Shown here: piece after piece, positions 9,092 to 16,237 of the stretch
How positions within the stretch are numbered: position 1 is the stretch's first letter
Layout: each line of letters opens with the position of its first letter
From: UBA935 sp031555615
Lineage (GTDB): Bacteria; Bacillota; Clostridia; Lachnospirales; Lachnospiraceae
Assembly (NCBI GenBank): GCA_031555615.1
Contig: JAVBUF010000010.1
Location: forward strand, 62,001 to 126,000
Direction: 5' to 3'
Length of the DNA stretch: 64,000 nucleotides
Program-made: the position numbers and the translations under genes
The notes under the pieces: generated by a model
What the model was told of the DNA's origin: nothing
What the model saw: only the letters and a program-made list of their open reading frames with translations
Databases searched by the model: none

Positions 9092-9123
9092 AAAATTTAA
9101 TAATTTATTCAAAATTTAATAAT
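9092..9123 (+). repeat. Perfect 13-bp direct repeat before a TATAAT box
   Basis: AAAATTTAATAAT occurs at 9092-9104 and again at 9111-9123, 19 bp apart (nearly two helical turns). A TATAAT follows at 9134-9139 with no good -35. The layout suggests an activator site or UP-like element for the membrane-module operon; that role is inference. Confidence 0.5.
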
Positions 9124-9342
9124 AACTTTGTTGTATAATGATTTACAGTGGGTTGCAAGGAATGAACTTGAAAATTATACAGCTCTGTATATAGGGTCAA
9201 AGCTTTTAGGGTTAGCTCTTCTTTGAAAGATGAGCAGACTGTGAAAAGAAATGTATAAGTTGCAACGAAATGGTGAGTGGCTTCCAATGTAGGAGGTCTA
9301 AATGCACAATTAGATTTTATTTCTGTGTCAATAGGAGTAATT

Positions 9343-11082
9343 ATGAAAATTTTTAATAGAGTTGTTTTAAAGTGGCACTGGATTATTGCTATTTTTATTT
9401 TGTTCTGTCAATTTTCGGTTCTGATTTTTTATGGTGAAGACAGCTATATCGGTATTCATGATAATCTGGACATACATATCGTTGATTATCAGATTTTGAA
9501 GCTGAATAATGCTTTTTTTGCCCATGATATAAGTCTTCCGCTGCTGGGCGGGATCAGCAGAGATTTTCTGGCATCGGAGTTTTCTTTGTATGCTTTGCTG
9601 TATTTTCTGTTGCCTAACTTTGCTGCTTATCTGACAGGCTATTTTCTTAAGATCATCCTTGCTATGGGTTCGGTTATTTTACTTGCAAAGGACATCTTAA
9701 AGGAAAAATATGATCGCTATGAGCCGATTATTGTATTAGCAGGCCTTTCCTATGGATTGCTGCCCCTGTATCCGGGATTTTCCATAAGCTTTGCATCCAT
9801 TCCGTTAATCATTTATATCCTGAGAAGAATAGAACGGGCACCTTCTTTCAAAAACTATGCTTTATTATTTGTGTTCCCTTTTATATCTTATTTTACTTTT
9901 TTCGGAATTTTTATAATCGGATATTTGATTTTCTATACCATCTATCGTTCCCTTCAACAAAAAAAAGTATCAGTTCGGCTAGCCGGTGCTGTGGGGGTAT
10001 TGTTTCTGGGGTATGCCTGCTTTGAATATCGGCTGTTCTTACTGATGCTGTTTGATCCAACCCAAACCATCAGAGATACCATGGTAATGGGAGACGATGG
10101 GCCGGTAAAGATTCTGGCTAATATAGCTGACGTCTTCGTCAATGGGGTGTTTCATGCCTATGATTTTCATAAATATATCATCCTGCCTTGTTGTATTCTG
10201 TACTTTCTTTTCTTAAATGTTACATATATTAAAAATAAAAATGGTATAAAAATATTCAGGGATTATTTCAACATGGTAATTGCACTGATTATCTTTAACT
10301 GTATAGCTTATGGACTTTATACTTTTGAGGGCTTCCGGATATTAATTGAAACCATATTGCCCCCGTTGAAGGGTTTTCAATTTACCCGGACCGTATTCTT
10401 CAATCCTTTTTTATGGTATCTGGCCTTTTTTATCCTGTTAAAAAGGATGTATGACAGAAGATTGAAAAAAACGGCCAATATTCTGGCACTGGTCAGCCTG
10501 TTGACAATTCTCGGCAGCCAGTCCCTGTACAATGATTTTTATAATACGGTTTATACCCATGCATGGATGGCTTTTAAGGGGCAAAAATCGGAAAGTCTGT
10601 CCTACCGGGAGTTTTATTCGCCGGATTTATTTGCAGAAATTAAAGAGGATATCGCTTATAACGGGGCTTACGCAGTTGCATATGGTATGCATCCGGCGGT
10701 ACTTCAATACAACGGTATCGCAACCCTTGACGGCTGCTTAAGCTATTATTATCAGTCTTATAAGGAGGACTTCCGTAAGGTCATCGCTCCGGCACTGGAG
10801 CAATCGGAATCGGCGAGGATTTACTATGACGAGTGGGGGGCCAGAGCATATTTACCTTCCGGTGTCGATGATACGATCTGGAAGCCGGTTCGGACGATGA
10901 ATGTCAGCGACCGTCAATTATATATGGATGCGGATGCATTCCGCAGCCTGAAGGGAAAGTATATCTTTTCACGGATTCAACTGGAGAACTATGAAGAAAA
11001 GGATTTTACATTGTTGGGAAGCTATTCGGATGATGATTCCCCTTATACTATTTATGTTTATGAAGCAGGAGAGACAGAATGA
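9343..11082 (+). CDS. DUF6044-like polytopic membrane protein, possible GT-C-type glycosyltransferase
   Basis: About 579 aa. Residues 13 to about 425 hold some 11-12 hydrophobic segments; the last 150 residues form a soluble, presumably external domain. The first loop after TM1 carries acidic residues (GEDSY at 31-35, HDNLD at 39-43), where GT-C enzymes carry catalytic or metal-binding acids. It resembles the Bacillus YkoS/DUF6044 group and the broader YfhO class of membrane glycosylation proteins. ATG 9343 is chosen because TAGGAG precedes it by about seven bases; a GTG at 9277 would add an unlikely leader. Its stop overlaps the UbiA start, so the two are coupled. A role in lipid-linked sugar transfer is inferred from that neighbour. 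Confidence 0.6.
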   Translation: MKIFNRVVLKWHWIIAIFILFCQFSVLIFYGEDSYIGIHDNLDIHIVDYQILKLNNAFFAHDISLPLLGGISRDFLASEFSLYALLYFLLPNFAAYLTGYFLKIILAMGSVILLAKDILKEKYDRYEPIIVLAGLSYGLLPLYPGFSISFASIPLIIYILRRIERAPSFKNYALLFVFPFISYFTFFGIFIIGYLIFYTIYRSLQQKKVSVRLAGAVGVLFLGYACFEYRLFLLMLFDPTQTIRDTMVMGDDGPVKILANIADVFVNGVFHAYDFHKYIILPCCILYFLFLNVTYIKNKNGIKIFRDYFNMVIALIIFNCIAYGLYTFEGFRILIETILPPLKGFQFTRTVFFNPFLWYLAFFILLKRMYDRRLKKTANILALVSLLTILGSQSLYNDFYNTVYTHAWMAFKGQKSESLSYREFYSPDLFAEIKEDIAYNGAYAVAYGMHPAVLQYNGIATLDGCLSYYYQSYKEDFRKVIAPALEQSESARIYYDEWGARAYLPSGVDDTIWKPVRTMNVSDRQLYMDADAFRSLKGKYIFSRIQLENYEEKDFTLLGSYSDDDSPYTIYVYEAGETE

Positions 11083-12032
11083 TGAGACAAAAATTATTAA
11101 TATATGATTATTTAAGACTGGCAAGAATTGACCATTGGATTAAAACCTGTTTTATGCTGCCGGGTGCTTTTGTGGCATTTATGCTGGCCAAACCGGAATC
11201 ATTCGGATTCCCCCAACTGTTGATGCTGTTTACAGGAGTTCTGGCTACCTGTCTGGCAGCCTCGGCCAATTATGTGATCAACGAATGGCTGGATGGCGAA
11301 TTTGACCGATATCATCCGGTAAAGAAAAACCGACCCATGGTGACGAAAAATCTGAAGGTGAAATATATTCTGCTGGAATATGCAATTTTTGCCATCACCG
11401 GTCTGATTCTGTCATTATTGATTAATCCTTATTTTTTTGTTACCCAGTTATGGCTGCTGGTAATGGGGATTGTGTATAATGTAAAGCCCTTCAGGACAAA
11501 GGATATTGCATTTGTAGATGTATTGACAGAATCAGTGAATAATATTATCCGATTTCTGCTGGGCTGGTTTATCATTACGGATACCTGCCTGCCCCCGGTC
11601 AGCATTTTATTCGGTTATTGGATGGCAGGTGCCTTCTTAATGGCAACCAAGCGTTTTGCCGAATACCGCATGATCAATGACCCGGAGCTGGCAGGAAGAT
11701 ATCGGAAATCTTTCCAGAATTATACGGAACGGACATTAGTCTGCTCGTCTTTCTTTTATGCCATATGCGCAACTTTTATGATCGGTGTTTTCCTGATCAA
11801 ATATAGAATGGAATATATCTTCTGTATGCCGATATTGTTTCTGATGTTTGCCTATTATCTGATGATGGCTTTTGATCAGGATTCGGCAGTACAAAAACCG
11901 GAAGGACTGTTCCGGGAGAAGAAACTGATGGCAATTGTTTCTGTATTTGTATTGCTGGTGACATTTTTTTCCTTTGTTGATGTACCGTTGCCACCGTCCC
12001 TTCATGATCCCTACCTGTTTACAATCAGGTAA
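11079..12032 (+). CDS. UbiA-superfamily polyprenyl-phosphate phosphoribosyltransferase-like enzyme
   Basis: A 317-aa integral membrane prenyltransferase-fold protein with about eight or nine helices. The first Asp-rich motif reads N68-x3-D72-x3-D76-x2-H79-P80-x-K82-x2-R85-P86. This extended HPxKxxRP form is the signature of decaprenyl-phosphate:PRPP phosphoribosyltransferases (mycobacterial Rv3806c/UbiA type), not of quinone prenyltransferases. The second motif region is DVLTE near residues 147-151. It would join polyprenyl phosphate to phosphoribose in the membrane. Overlap with the DUF6044-like gene (ATGATG) and a HAD phosphatase directly downstream support one pathway. The polyprenyl chain length and final sugar are unknown. 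Confidence 0.78.
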   Translation: MMRQKLLIYDYLRLARIDHWIKTCFMLPGAFVAFMLAKPESFGFPQLLMLFTGVLATCLAASANYVINEWLDGEFDRYHPVKKNRPMVTKNLKVKYILLEYAIFAITGLILSLLINPYFFVTQLWLLVMGIVYNVKPFRTKDIAFVDVLTESVNNIIRFLLGWFIITDTCLPPVSILFGYWMAGAFLMATKRFAEYRMINDPELAGRYRKSFQNYTERTLVCSSFFYAICATFMIGVFLIKYRMEYIFCMPILFLMFAYYLMMAFDQDSAVQKPEGLFREKKLMAIVSVFVLLVTFFSFVDVPLPPSLHDPYLFTIR

Positions 12033-12064
12033 TGTATTCGTATAAATATTGGAGAGCCTTGACT

Positions 12065-12742
12065 GTGAAGAAATATAAGCTTGTTATTTTTGATATGGAT
12101 GGAACGATGTATTATCAGCCGCCTTTGCGGTGTCATATGGCGTTAAGCCTGATGGGGCATTATTGGTGTCATCCGGGGAAATGGAAGGAAATCGTTATTT
12201 TAAAATGCTACCGTCAGATCAGGGAGCGGTTTAAAACAGCGGATAAAGGAAACCTGGAGCAGGAGATAATAGAAAAGACAGCGATAGAAACAAAATCTGC
12301 ACCGGAAACAGTGGAACAGATAATCAGAAAATGGATTTTTGAAGAACCCATCAATAAACTTTCTCATTGCCGGGATCATCAGGCTGCTGAACTGATGAGA
12401 CGATTGAAAGGCATGGAAGTTCAAACTGTGATATATTCCGATTACCCGGTGGCAGACAAAATAAAAGCACTGAATCTCACCCCGGATTTTTATTTTTCCG
12501 GCAGTGATGAAGGCATCAACAGCTTAAAGCCGGATCCGGCCGGAATGAATTACATTATGAAGGTTTTGAAGGTAAAGCCGGAAGAAGTGCTGGTAATAGG
12601 TGACAGACAGGAAAAAGACGGGGAAGCAGCTGGAAATGCGGGAGTGGACTGTATGATTTTAAGCAAATATAAAATGATCAGAAAAAAACAATATATTATT
12701 TTAAATAAAAATTTTTGTTTTCAGGGAGGAGAAGCAGATTAG
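12065..12742 (+). CDS. HAD-superfamily phosphatase
   Basis: A 225-aa cytoplasmic hydrolase. Motif I DMDGT places nucleophile Asp10 and acid/base Asp12; motif II is the SDYP region, motif III the Lys in SLKPDP, and motif IV GDRQEKDG. An alpha-helical cap lies between about residues 18 and 105. The GTG at 12065 is chosen as start because GGAGAG lies eight bases before it; an ATG at 12032 overlapping the UbiA stop would add eleven residues. Next to a phosphoribosyltransferase, removal of the 5-phosphate from a lipid-linked phosphoribose is an attractive inference, matching the two-step logic known in mycobacteria. General housekeeping phosphatase activity cannot be excluded. Confidence 0.75.
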   Translation: MKKYKLVIFDMDGTMYYQPPLRCHMALSLMGHYWCHPGKWKEIVILKCYRQIRERFKTADKGNLEQEIIEKTAIETKSAPETVEQIIRKWIFEEPINKLSHCRDHQAAELMRRLKGMEVQTVIYSDYPVADKIKALNLTPDFYFSGSDEGINSLKPDPAGMNYIMKVLKVKPEEVLVIGDRQEKDGEAAGNAGVDCMILSKYKMIRKKQYIILNKNFCFQGGEAD

Positions 12743-12756
12743 CTTTGCCTCCCTGA
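12721..12756. terminator. Hairpin between converging genes
   Basis: TCAGGGAGG (12721-12729) pairs perfectly with CCTCCCTGA (12748-12756) around the HAD stop codon. It lies between two converging genes and may stop transcription both ways. No U-tract is present, so this is tentative. Confidence 0.4.
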
Positions 12757-12778
12757 TGGCTTGGCAACAGGAGTAAAT

Positions 12779-13309
12779 CTAAACATTGTCCGCCATGTTC
12801 AATACCGAAACCTGACACATTTTCATGGTGAGCAGTGCCGCATTGTGGCTTTCTTCTGTGACCCCGGCACAACATTTGGCATCAACAGTGATACTAATTT
12901 CCGGCAATTGCGCCTTTAGGATTAATGCATTGGAAACAACGCAAATATCTGTGCATAAGCCGCAAAGTTCTATTTCATCAAAGGCATCTGCTGCCACATG
13001 TTTTGCAAGTTCCAGTGAACCAAAGGTAGGTTTGTCGAATATCTGGCAGTCGTCTGTATCCAATCCCTCGGCGATCAGATGTCCGGCAGTTCCCTCTACA
13101 CAATGCACCACCGGCAGGTATTTGCCTTCCTGGGTGGAAAGGTAATTTTCATAATGCGTATCACGGGTAAAAAGAATTTTATGTCCGTTTTGTTTGTATT
13201 CTGCGATCTTTTCTTTTACTGCCGGTAAGATCTTTTCTGCTGCCAGTGAACCCAGGGAACCGGTAATAAAGTCATTTTGCATATCAATTACAATTAATAA
13301 TTTTTTCAT
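12779..13309 (-). CDS. Isochorismatase-family cysteine hydrolase (nicotinamidase-like)
   Basis: A 176-aa compact alpha/beta enzyme. The triad is visible: Asp9 in IDMQNDF, Lys93 in DKPTFGS and Cys123 in GLCTDICV. Length and the DMQNDF opening are typical of nicotinamidase PncA-like proteins that hydrolyse nicotinamide to nicotinate in NAD salvage. Metal-binding residues fit less clearly, so other amide substrates are possible. A good ribosome site (GGAGATTA) precedes the ATG, and a strong leftward promoter lies at 13365-13394. It is a single-gene unit converging on the HAD gene. Confidence 0.78.
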   Translation of the reverse strand: MKKLLIVIDMQNDFITGSLGSLAAEKILPAVKEKIAEYKQNGHKILFTRDTHYENYLSTQEGKYLPVVHCVEGTAGHLIAEGLDTDDCQIFDKPTFGSLELAKHVAADAFDEIELCGLCTDICVVSNALILKAQLPEISITVDAKCCAGVTEESHNAALLTMKMCQVSVLNMADNV

Positions 13310-13364
13310 TTCTAATCTCCATTTTCCGGGTAAATAATTTTGCCCAACGATATCCTATATCATT

Positions 13365-13394
13365 TGTATACACATAGTGCAGCGATTTTGTCAA
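13365..13394 (-). promoter_or_regulatory. Promoter of the isochorismatase-family gene
   Basis: On the minus strand TTGACA (13389-13394) and TATACA (13365-13370) are separated by 18 bp, about 55 bp before the start codon. Confidence 0.6.
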
Positions 13395-13511
13395 CTATAA
13401 TCACAAAAAAAATACAATTTAACTTATAAGAATGATTTTACAGGAATTGTGTGTTAAAATGGGTTCAATAACAGTGGGAGGATAGTATGAAAAGGAAGAT
13501 AAACGGCAGGG

Positions 13512-13676
13512 ATGCTATTTTGTGTAGACGGGGTAGATCGGGGGAGTGGGGCAATTAACAATGCATGGATAATATGGATAGTTTCATTTGCAGTTATTGT
13601 TCTGGTGGGAGTAATTTGGGAATTGTTCAGTAAATGCAGGCAATGCGGAGGTATGAAGTATGATAGTGGAAATTGA
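13512..13676 (+). CDS. Possible small one-helix membrane protein, 54 aa
   Basis: An open frame with about 20 hydrophobic residues (WIIWIVSFAVIVLVGVIW) followed by KCRQCGG. It ends by overlapping the GNAT gene start. Its own ribosome site is weak. A better site (GGGAGG at 13476-13481) serves ATG 13487 in another frame, which stops after 23 codons. This suggests a frameshifted small gene or a leader peptide. The stretch 13310-13659 holds nothing else apart from the leftward promoter. Confidence 0.25.
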   Translation: MLFCVDGVDRGSGAINNAWIIWIVSFAVIVLVGVIWELFSKCRQCGGMKYDSGN

Positions 13677-14130
13677 TTCCAATTACCGTGAAGCGGTAAA
13701 TAGAATATTAAAAGAGGAGTGGAACTGTCCGCCCTCTATTTCCCGGGGAAAGTCTTTAGATACGACTATTTTGCCGGGGTTTGTTTCGGTAGCTGGTGAA
13801 AATATAAATGGTGTGATTACTTATCATATCGATGGGGATGAGTGTGAAGTAGTTACGTTGAATAGTTTGGAAGAAAATAAAGGGATTGGAACGGAACTGA
13901 TTAATGCGGTTTTGTCTATTGCAAAAAAGCATAAGTGCAGTAGGGTTTGGTTGATTACAACGAATGACGATATAAATGCAATTCGGTTTTATCAGAAAAA
14001 GGGATTTGATTTAGTCGCGGCACATATCAATGCAATGGATCTGTCAAGGAAAATGAAGCCGTCTATACCGATGATTGGTATGGATGGTATTGCAATAAAA
14101 CATGAATTAGAATTTGAGGTAAATATCTAA
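13660..14130 (+). CDS. GNAT-family N-acetyltransferase
   Basis: A 156-aa acetyl-CoA-dependent acyltransferase. Motif A reads ENKGIGTELI (residues 72-81), giving the Q/RxxGxG/A-type pyrophosphate-binding loop. It is followed by the beta-bulge segment VWLITTNDD and the motif B region AIRFYQKKGF, the usual end of the GNAT core. GGAGG lies about ten bases before the ATG. The stop overlaps the start of the next gene (TAATG), so the two are translated together. The acceptor substrate is not predictable. Confidence 0.88.
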   Translation: MIVEIDSNYREAVNRILKEEWNCPPSISRGKSLDTTILPGFVSVAGENINGVITYHIDGDECEVVTLNSLEENKGIGTELINAVLSIAKKHKCSRVWLITTNDDINAIRFYQKKGFDLVAAHINAMDLSRKMKPSIPMIGMDGIAIKHELEFEVNI

Positions 14131-15044
14131 TGAAAAAATTATTGATTCAAAAAAATCTTTTTAGTATTCTGTTTTGTTCCTGTATATTTGTATGTGCGGG
14201 GTGCGGAAGAAAAGCTGAAACGCTGGACATCCAATTTTTGTATAACAGGGATTACTGGACGGTTTATGATATGACAGAAACTGCTTTTCCTACCCAGGAG
14301 TCTTATGAGAGGGAGGTCAGCCGAAGGGTACTGGAGATAGAAGAAACTTTGAACATTCATGAATGGTGGAAGGAAACCAATGATCAGGCAGAGAGTTTGC
14401 TTCTGAATACCAAATTTGTTGCGTATAATCCATGCAATAATGGACTGGCTATGGGAGGCAAAAAGTCGGTTTGTGACACAATTGGTTTGAATGAAACAAT
14501 GCTCTTGGAATTGAACCTGGATGCATGTTTAACGCATGAACTGACACATCTGGTTTGTAATCGTTGGTTTTCCATATCCTTAAATGATGGGTTATGTGAA
14601 TATGTGGAAACATTGCTGGCTGATGAGCATAGTCTGTCATCGATAATGTATGAGGACGGTGTTCATACAAATATGTATATATGGGTTGATCTTATGCTGC
14701 AGGAGCAAATGGCAACAGAGGAAGAAATATACGGTGTATTAGAAGCTGTTGGAAAAGCCGGGGTTTCTTATGATGAGTATAAACCCACTTCTAAGTTATT
14801 TAGTTTCTGGATGAATTGCAGTTACTCCTTTGTAGACTATCTCATTCAGACTTATGGGATTGATGCCGTGGTGGAATTAATTTACCGGGGAAACGGAGAG
14901 GAAGATTATCAGAAACTCCATAAAGAAGGTTTGGAACAGCTGAAAGAAGATTGGTTGGTTTTTGTGAAGAACCAGAATGCCGAAATGAGTTCTGAAGAAC
15001 TGGTGTTAGCGCCGATAGTGGAATATATGGAAAGCCTGAAGTAG
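14130..15044 (+). CDS. Lipoprotein with a zinc-peptidase HExxH motif
   Basis: A 304-aa lipoprotein: signal ending in lipobox CAGC with Cys25, then an extracellular domain. THELTHLV at residues 135-142 gives a canonical HExxH (His136, Glu137, His140). The downstream NDGLCEYVE (about 152-160) supplies a candidate third ligand glutamate (Glu157 or Glu160), as in gluzincin or peptidase MA-like families. The rest of the fold is not recognised, so peptidase activity is inferred from the motif only. It overlaps the GNAT gene and ends before a clear terminator. Confidence 0.7.
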   Translation: MKKLLIQKNLFSILFCSCIFVCAGCGRKAETLDIQFLYNRDYWTVYDMTETAFPTQESYEREVSRRVLEIEETLNIHEWWKETNDQAESLLLNTKFVAYNPCNNGLAMGGKKSVCDTIGLNETMLLELNLDACLTHELTHLVCNRWFSISLNDGLCEYVETLLADEHSLSSIMYEDGVHTNMYIWVDLMLQEQMATEEEIYGVLEAVGKAGVSYDEYKPTSKLFSFWMNCSYSFVDYLIQTYGIDAVVELIYRGNGEEDYQKLHKEGLEQLKEDWLVFVKNQNAEMSSEELVLAPIVEYMESLK

Positions 15045-15059
15045 GATGTTTTACAGGAG

Positions 15060-15089
15060 ATACCGCTTATTAGACGGGGCGGTATTTTT
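15060..15089 (+). terminator. Rho-independent terminator after the HExxH lipoprotein gene
   Basis: ATACCGC (15060-15066) pairs with GCGGTAT (15079-15085), followed directly by a run of five T. Confidence 0.75.
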
Positions 15090-15181
15090 GATACAATACC
15101 TATGAATGGAAATAATCGCAATCTAAGTCAAGATTTACATTTTATGCTGTGCTATCATTATTTACCTGGAGGGGTAAACAG

Positions 15182-16087
15182 ATGGAGAATTTAGGAAAAG
15201 TTGAAGCTGTACAGAGAATGCAGGATTATATTGAGCGGAACATCCAGAAACCGATTACCTTACAAGATTTATCGAAAAGTGCAGGTTATTCCCCTTTTCA
15301 CTGTGCAAGGCTCTTTAAGGAGCTGATTGGGAAATCCCCTTTTGATTACATTCGGACGCTTAGGCTTACGCGTGCGGCACTGAAATTAAGAGACGAAAAG
15401 GTAAAGGTTATTGACGTTGCATTTGATTTCGTGTTTGACTCTCATGAGGGATTTACCAGAGCGTTTTCAAAAGAGTTTGGGATAACACCCTATAAGTATA
15501 GCCAAAGGCCGTCGCCAATCTATCTGTTTATGCCAACCCCTATTCGTGAGCAGTATCTTTACTTTTTGAAAGGAGAATATCAAATGGAAAGAACGACAAA
15601 CAAAACAGTTTTTGTGCAGGTTATTGAACGGCCGGAAAGAAAATTGATATTGAAAAGAGGCACCAATGCCAGGGATTATTTTGAGTATTGTGACGAAATC
15701 GGATGTGATATATGGGGATTGCTTTGCAGCATAAAGGAAGCGTTATACGAACCAATCGGTATGTGGCTTCCGGATGCTTTCCGTACCCCCGGCACATCTG
15801 TTTATGCACAGGGCGTTGAGGTTCCTGTAGATTATGCCGGTGTTGTACCGGAGGGTTTTGAACTGATATCATTACCCCCGTGTAAAATGATGGTTTTTCA
15901 GGGCCAGCCGTTTGAAGCAGACCATTTTGAGGAAGCTATTGCAGATATATGGGATGTGATGAAAACGTATTCCCCTGAATTATATGGTTTTCAGTGGGCA
16001 GATGAGGATGCCCCCAGGTTTCAGATGGAACCGCAGGAGTATCGGGGCTACATTGAAGCCCGCCCGGTTCGACAAATAAATAGATAA
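15182..16087 (+). CDS. AraC-family regulator with C-terminal GyrI-like ligand domain
   Basis: About 301 aa. Residues 5-105 form the double helix-turn-helix of AraC/XylS (MQDYIERNIQKPITLQDL, then DVAFDFVFDSHEGFTRAFSKEFG). Residues about 130-300 are a GyrI-like/effector-binding domain that typically binds hydrophobic drugs. ATG 15182 follows GGAGGGG by seven bases. This Rob/SoxS-like architecture, placed just before a UvrA-like/ABC cassette and a second GyrI-containing regulator, suggests drug-responsive activation of that cassette. A terminator separates it from the next gene, so control would be in trans. Confidence 0.85.
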   Translation: MENLGKVEAVQRMQDYIERNIQKPITLQDLSKSAGYSPFHCARLFKELIGKSPFDYIRTLRLTRAALKLRDEKVKVIDVAFDFVFDSHEGFTRAFSKEFGITPYKYSQRPSPIYLFMPTPIREQYLYFLKGEYQMERTTNKTVFVQVIERPERKLILKRGTNARDYFEYCDEIGCDIWGLLCSIKEALYEPIGMWLPDAFRTPGTSVYAQGVEVPVDYAGVVPEGFELISLPPCKMMVFQGQPFEADHFEEAIADIWDVMKTYSPELYGFQWADEDAPRFQMEPQEYRGYIEARPVRQINR

Positions 16088-16095
16088 AATACGCA

Positions 16096-16127
16096 TGGCG
16101 CTCGGTTGATCTGGGCGTCACTTTTTT
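16096..16127 (+). terminator. Terminator after the AraC-GyrI gene
   Basis: A 10-bp stem including three G-U pairs (16096-16105 with 16111-16120), a five-base loop, then C and six T. Confidence 0.65.
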
Positions 16128-16237
16128 AATACAGCTCGCCTTTAGCAAGGAAAGTCAAGAACCTGACTGCACATTTATTTATGATAAAAGTATATTATAC
16201 GGTGTGACGAACCGCCGGAAAAGCAGGAGGAACTTAA

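Noticed and set aside
9277..9342. GTG start for the DUF6044-like protein
   Set aside because: It would add 22 residues unlike a signal or membrane segment, and its own ribosome site is poor; ATG 9343 has TAGGAG.
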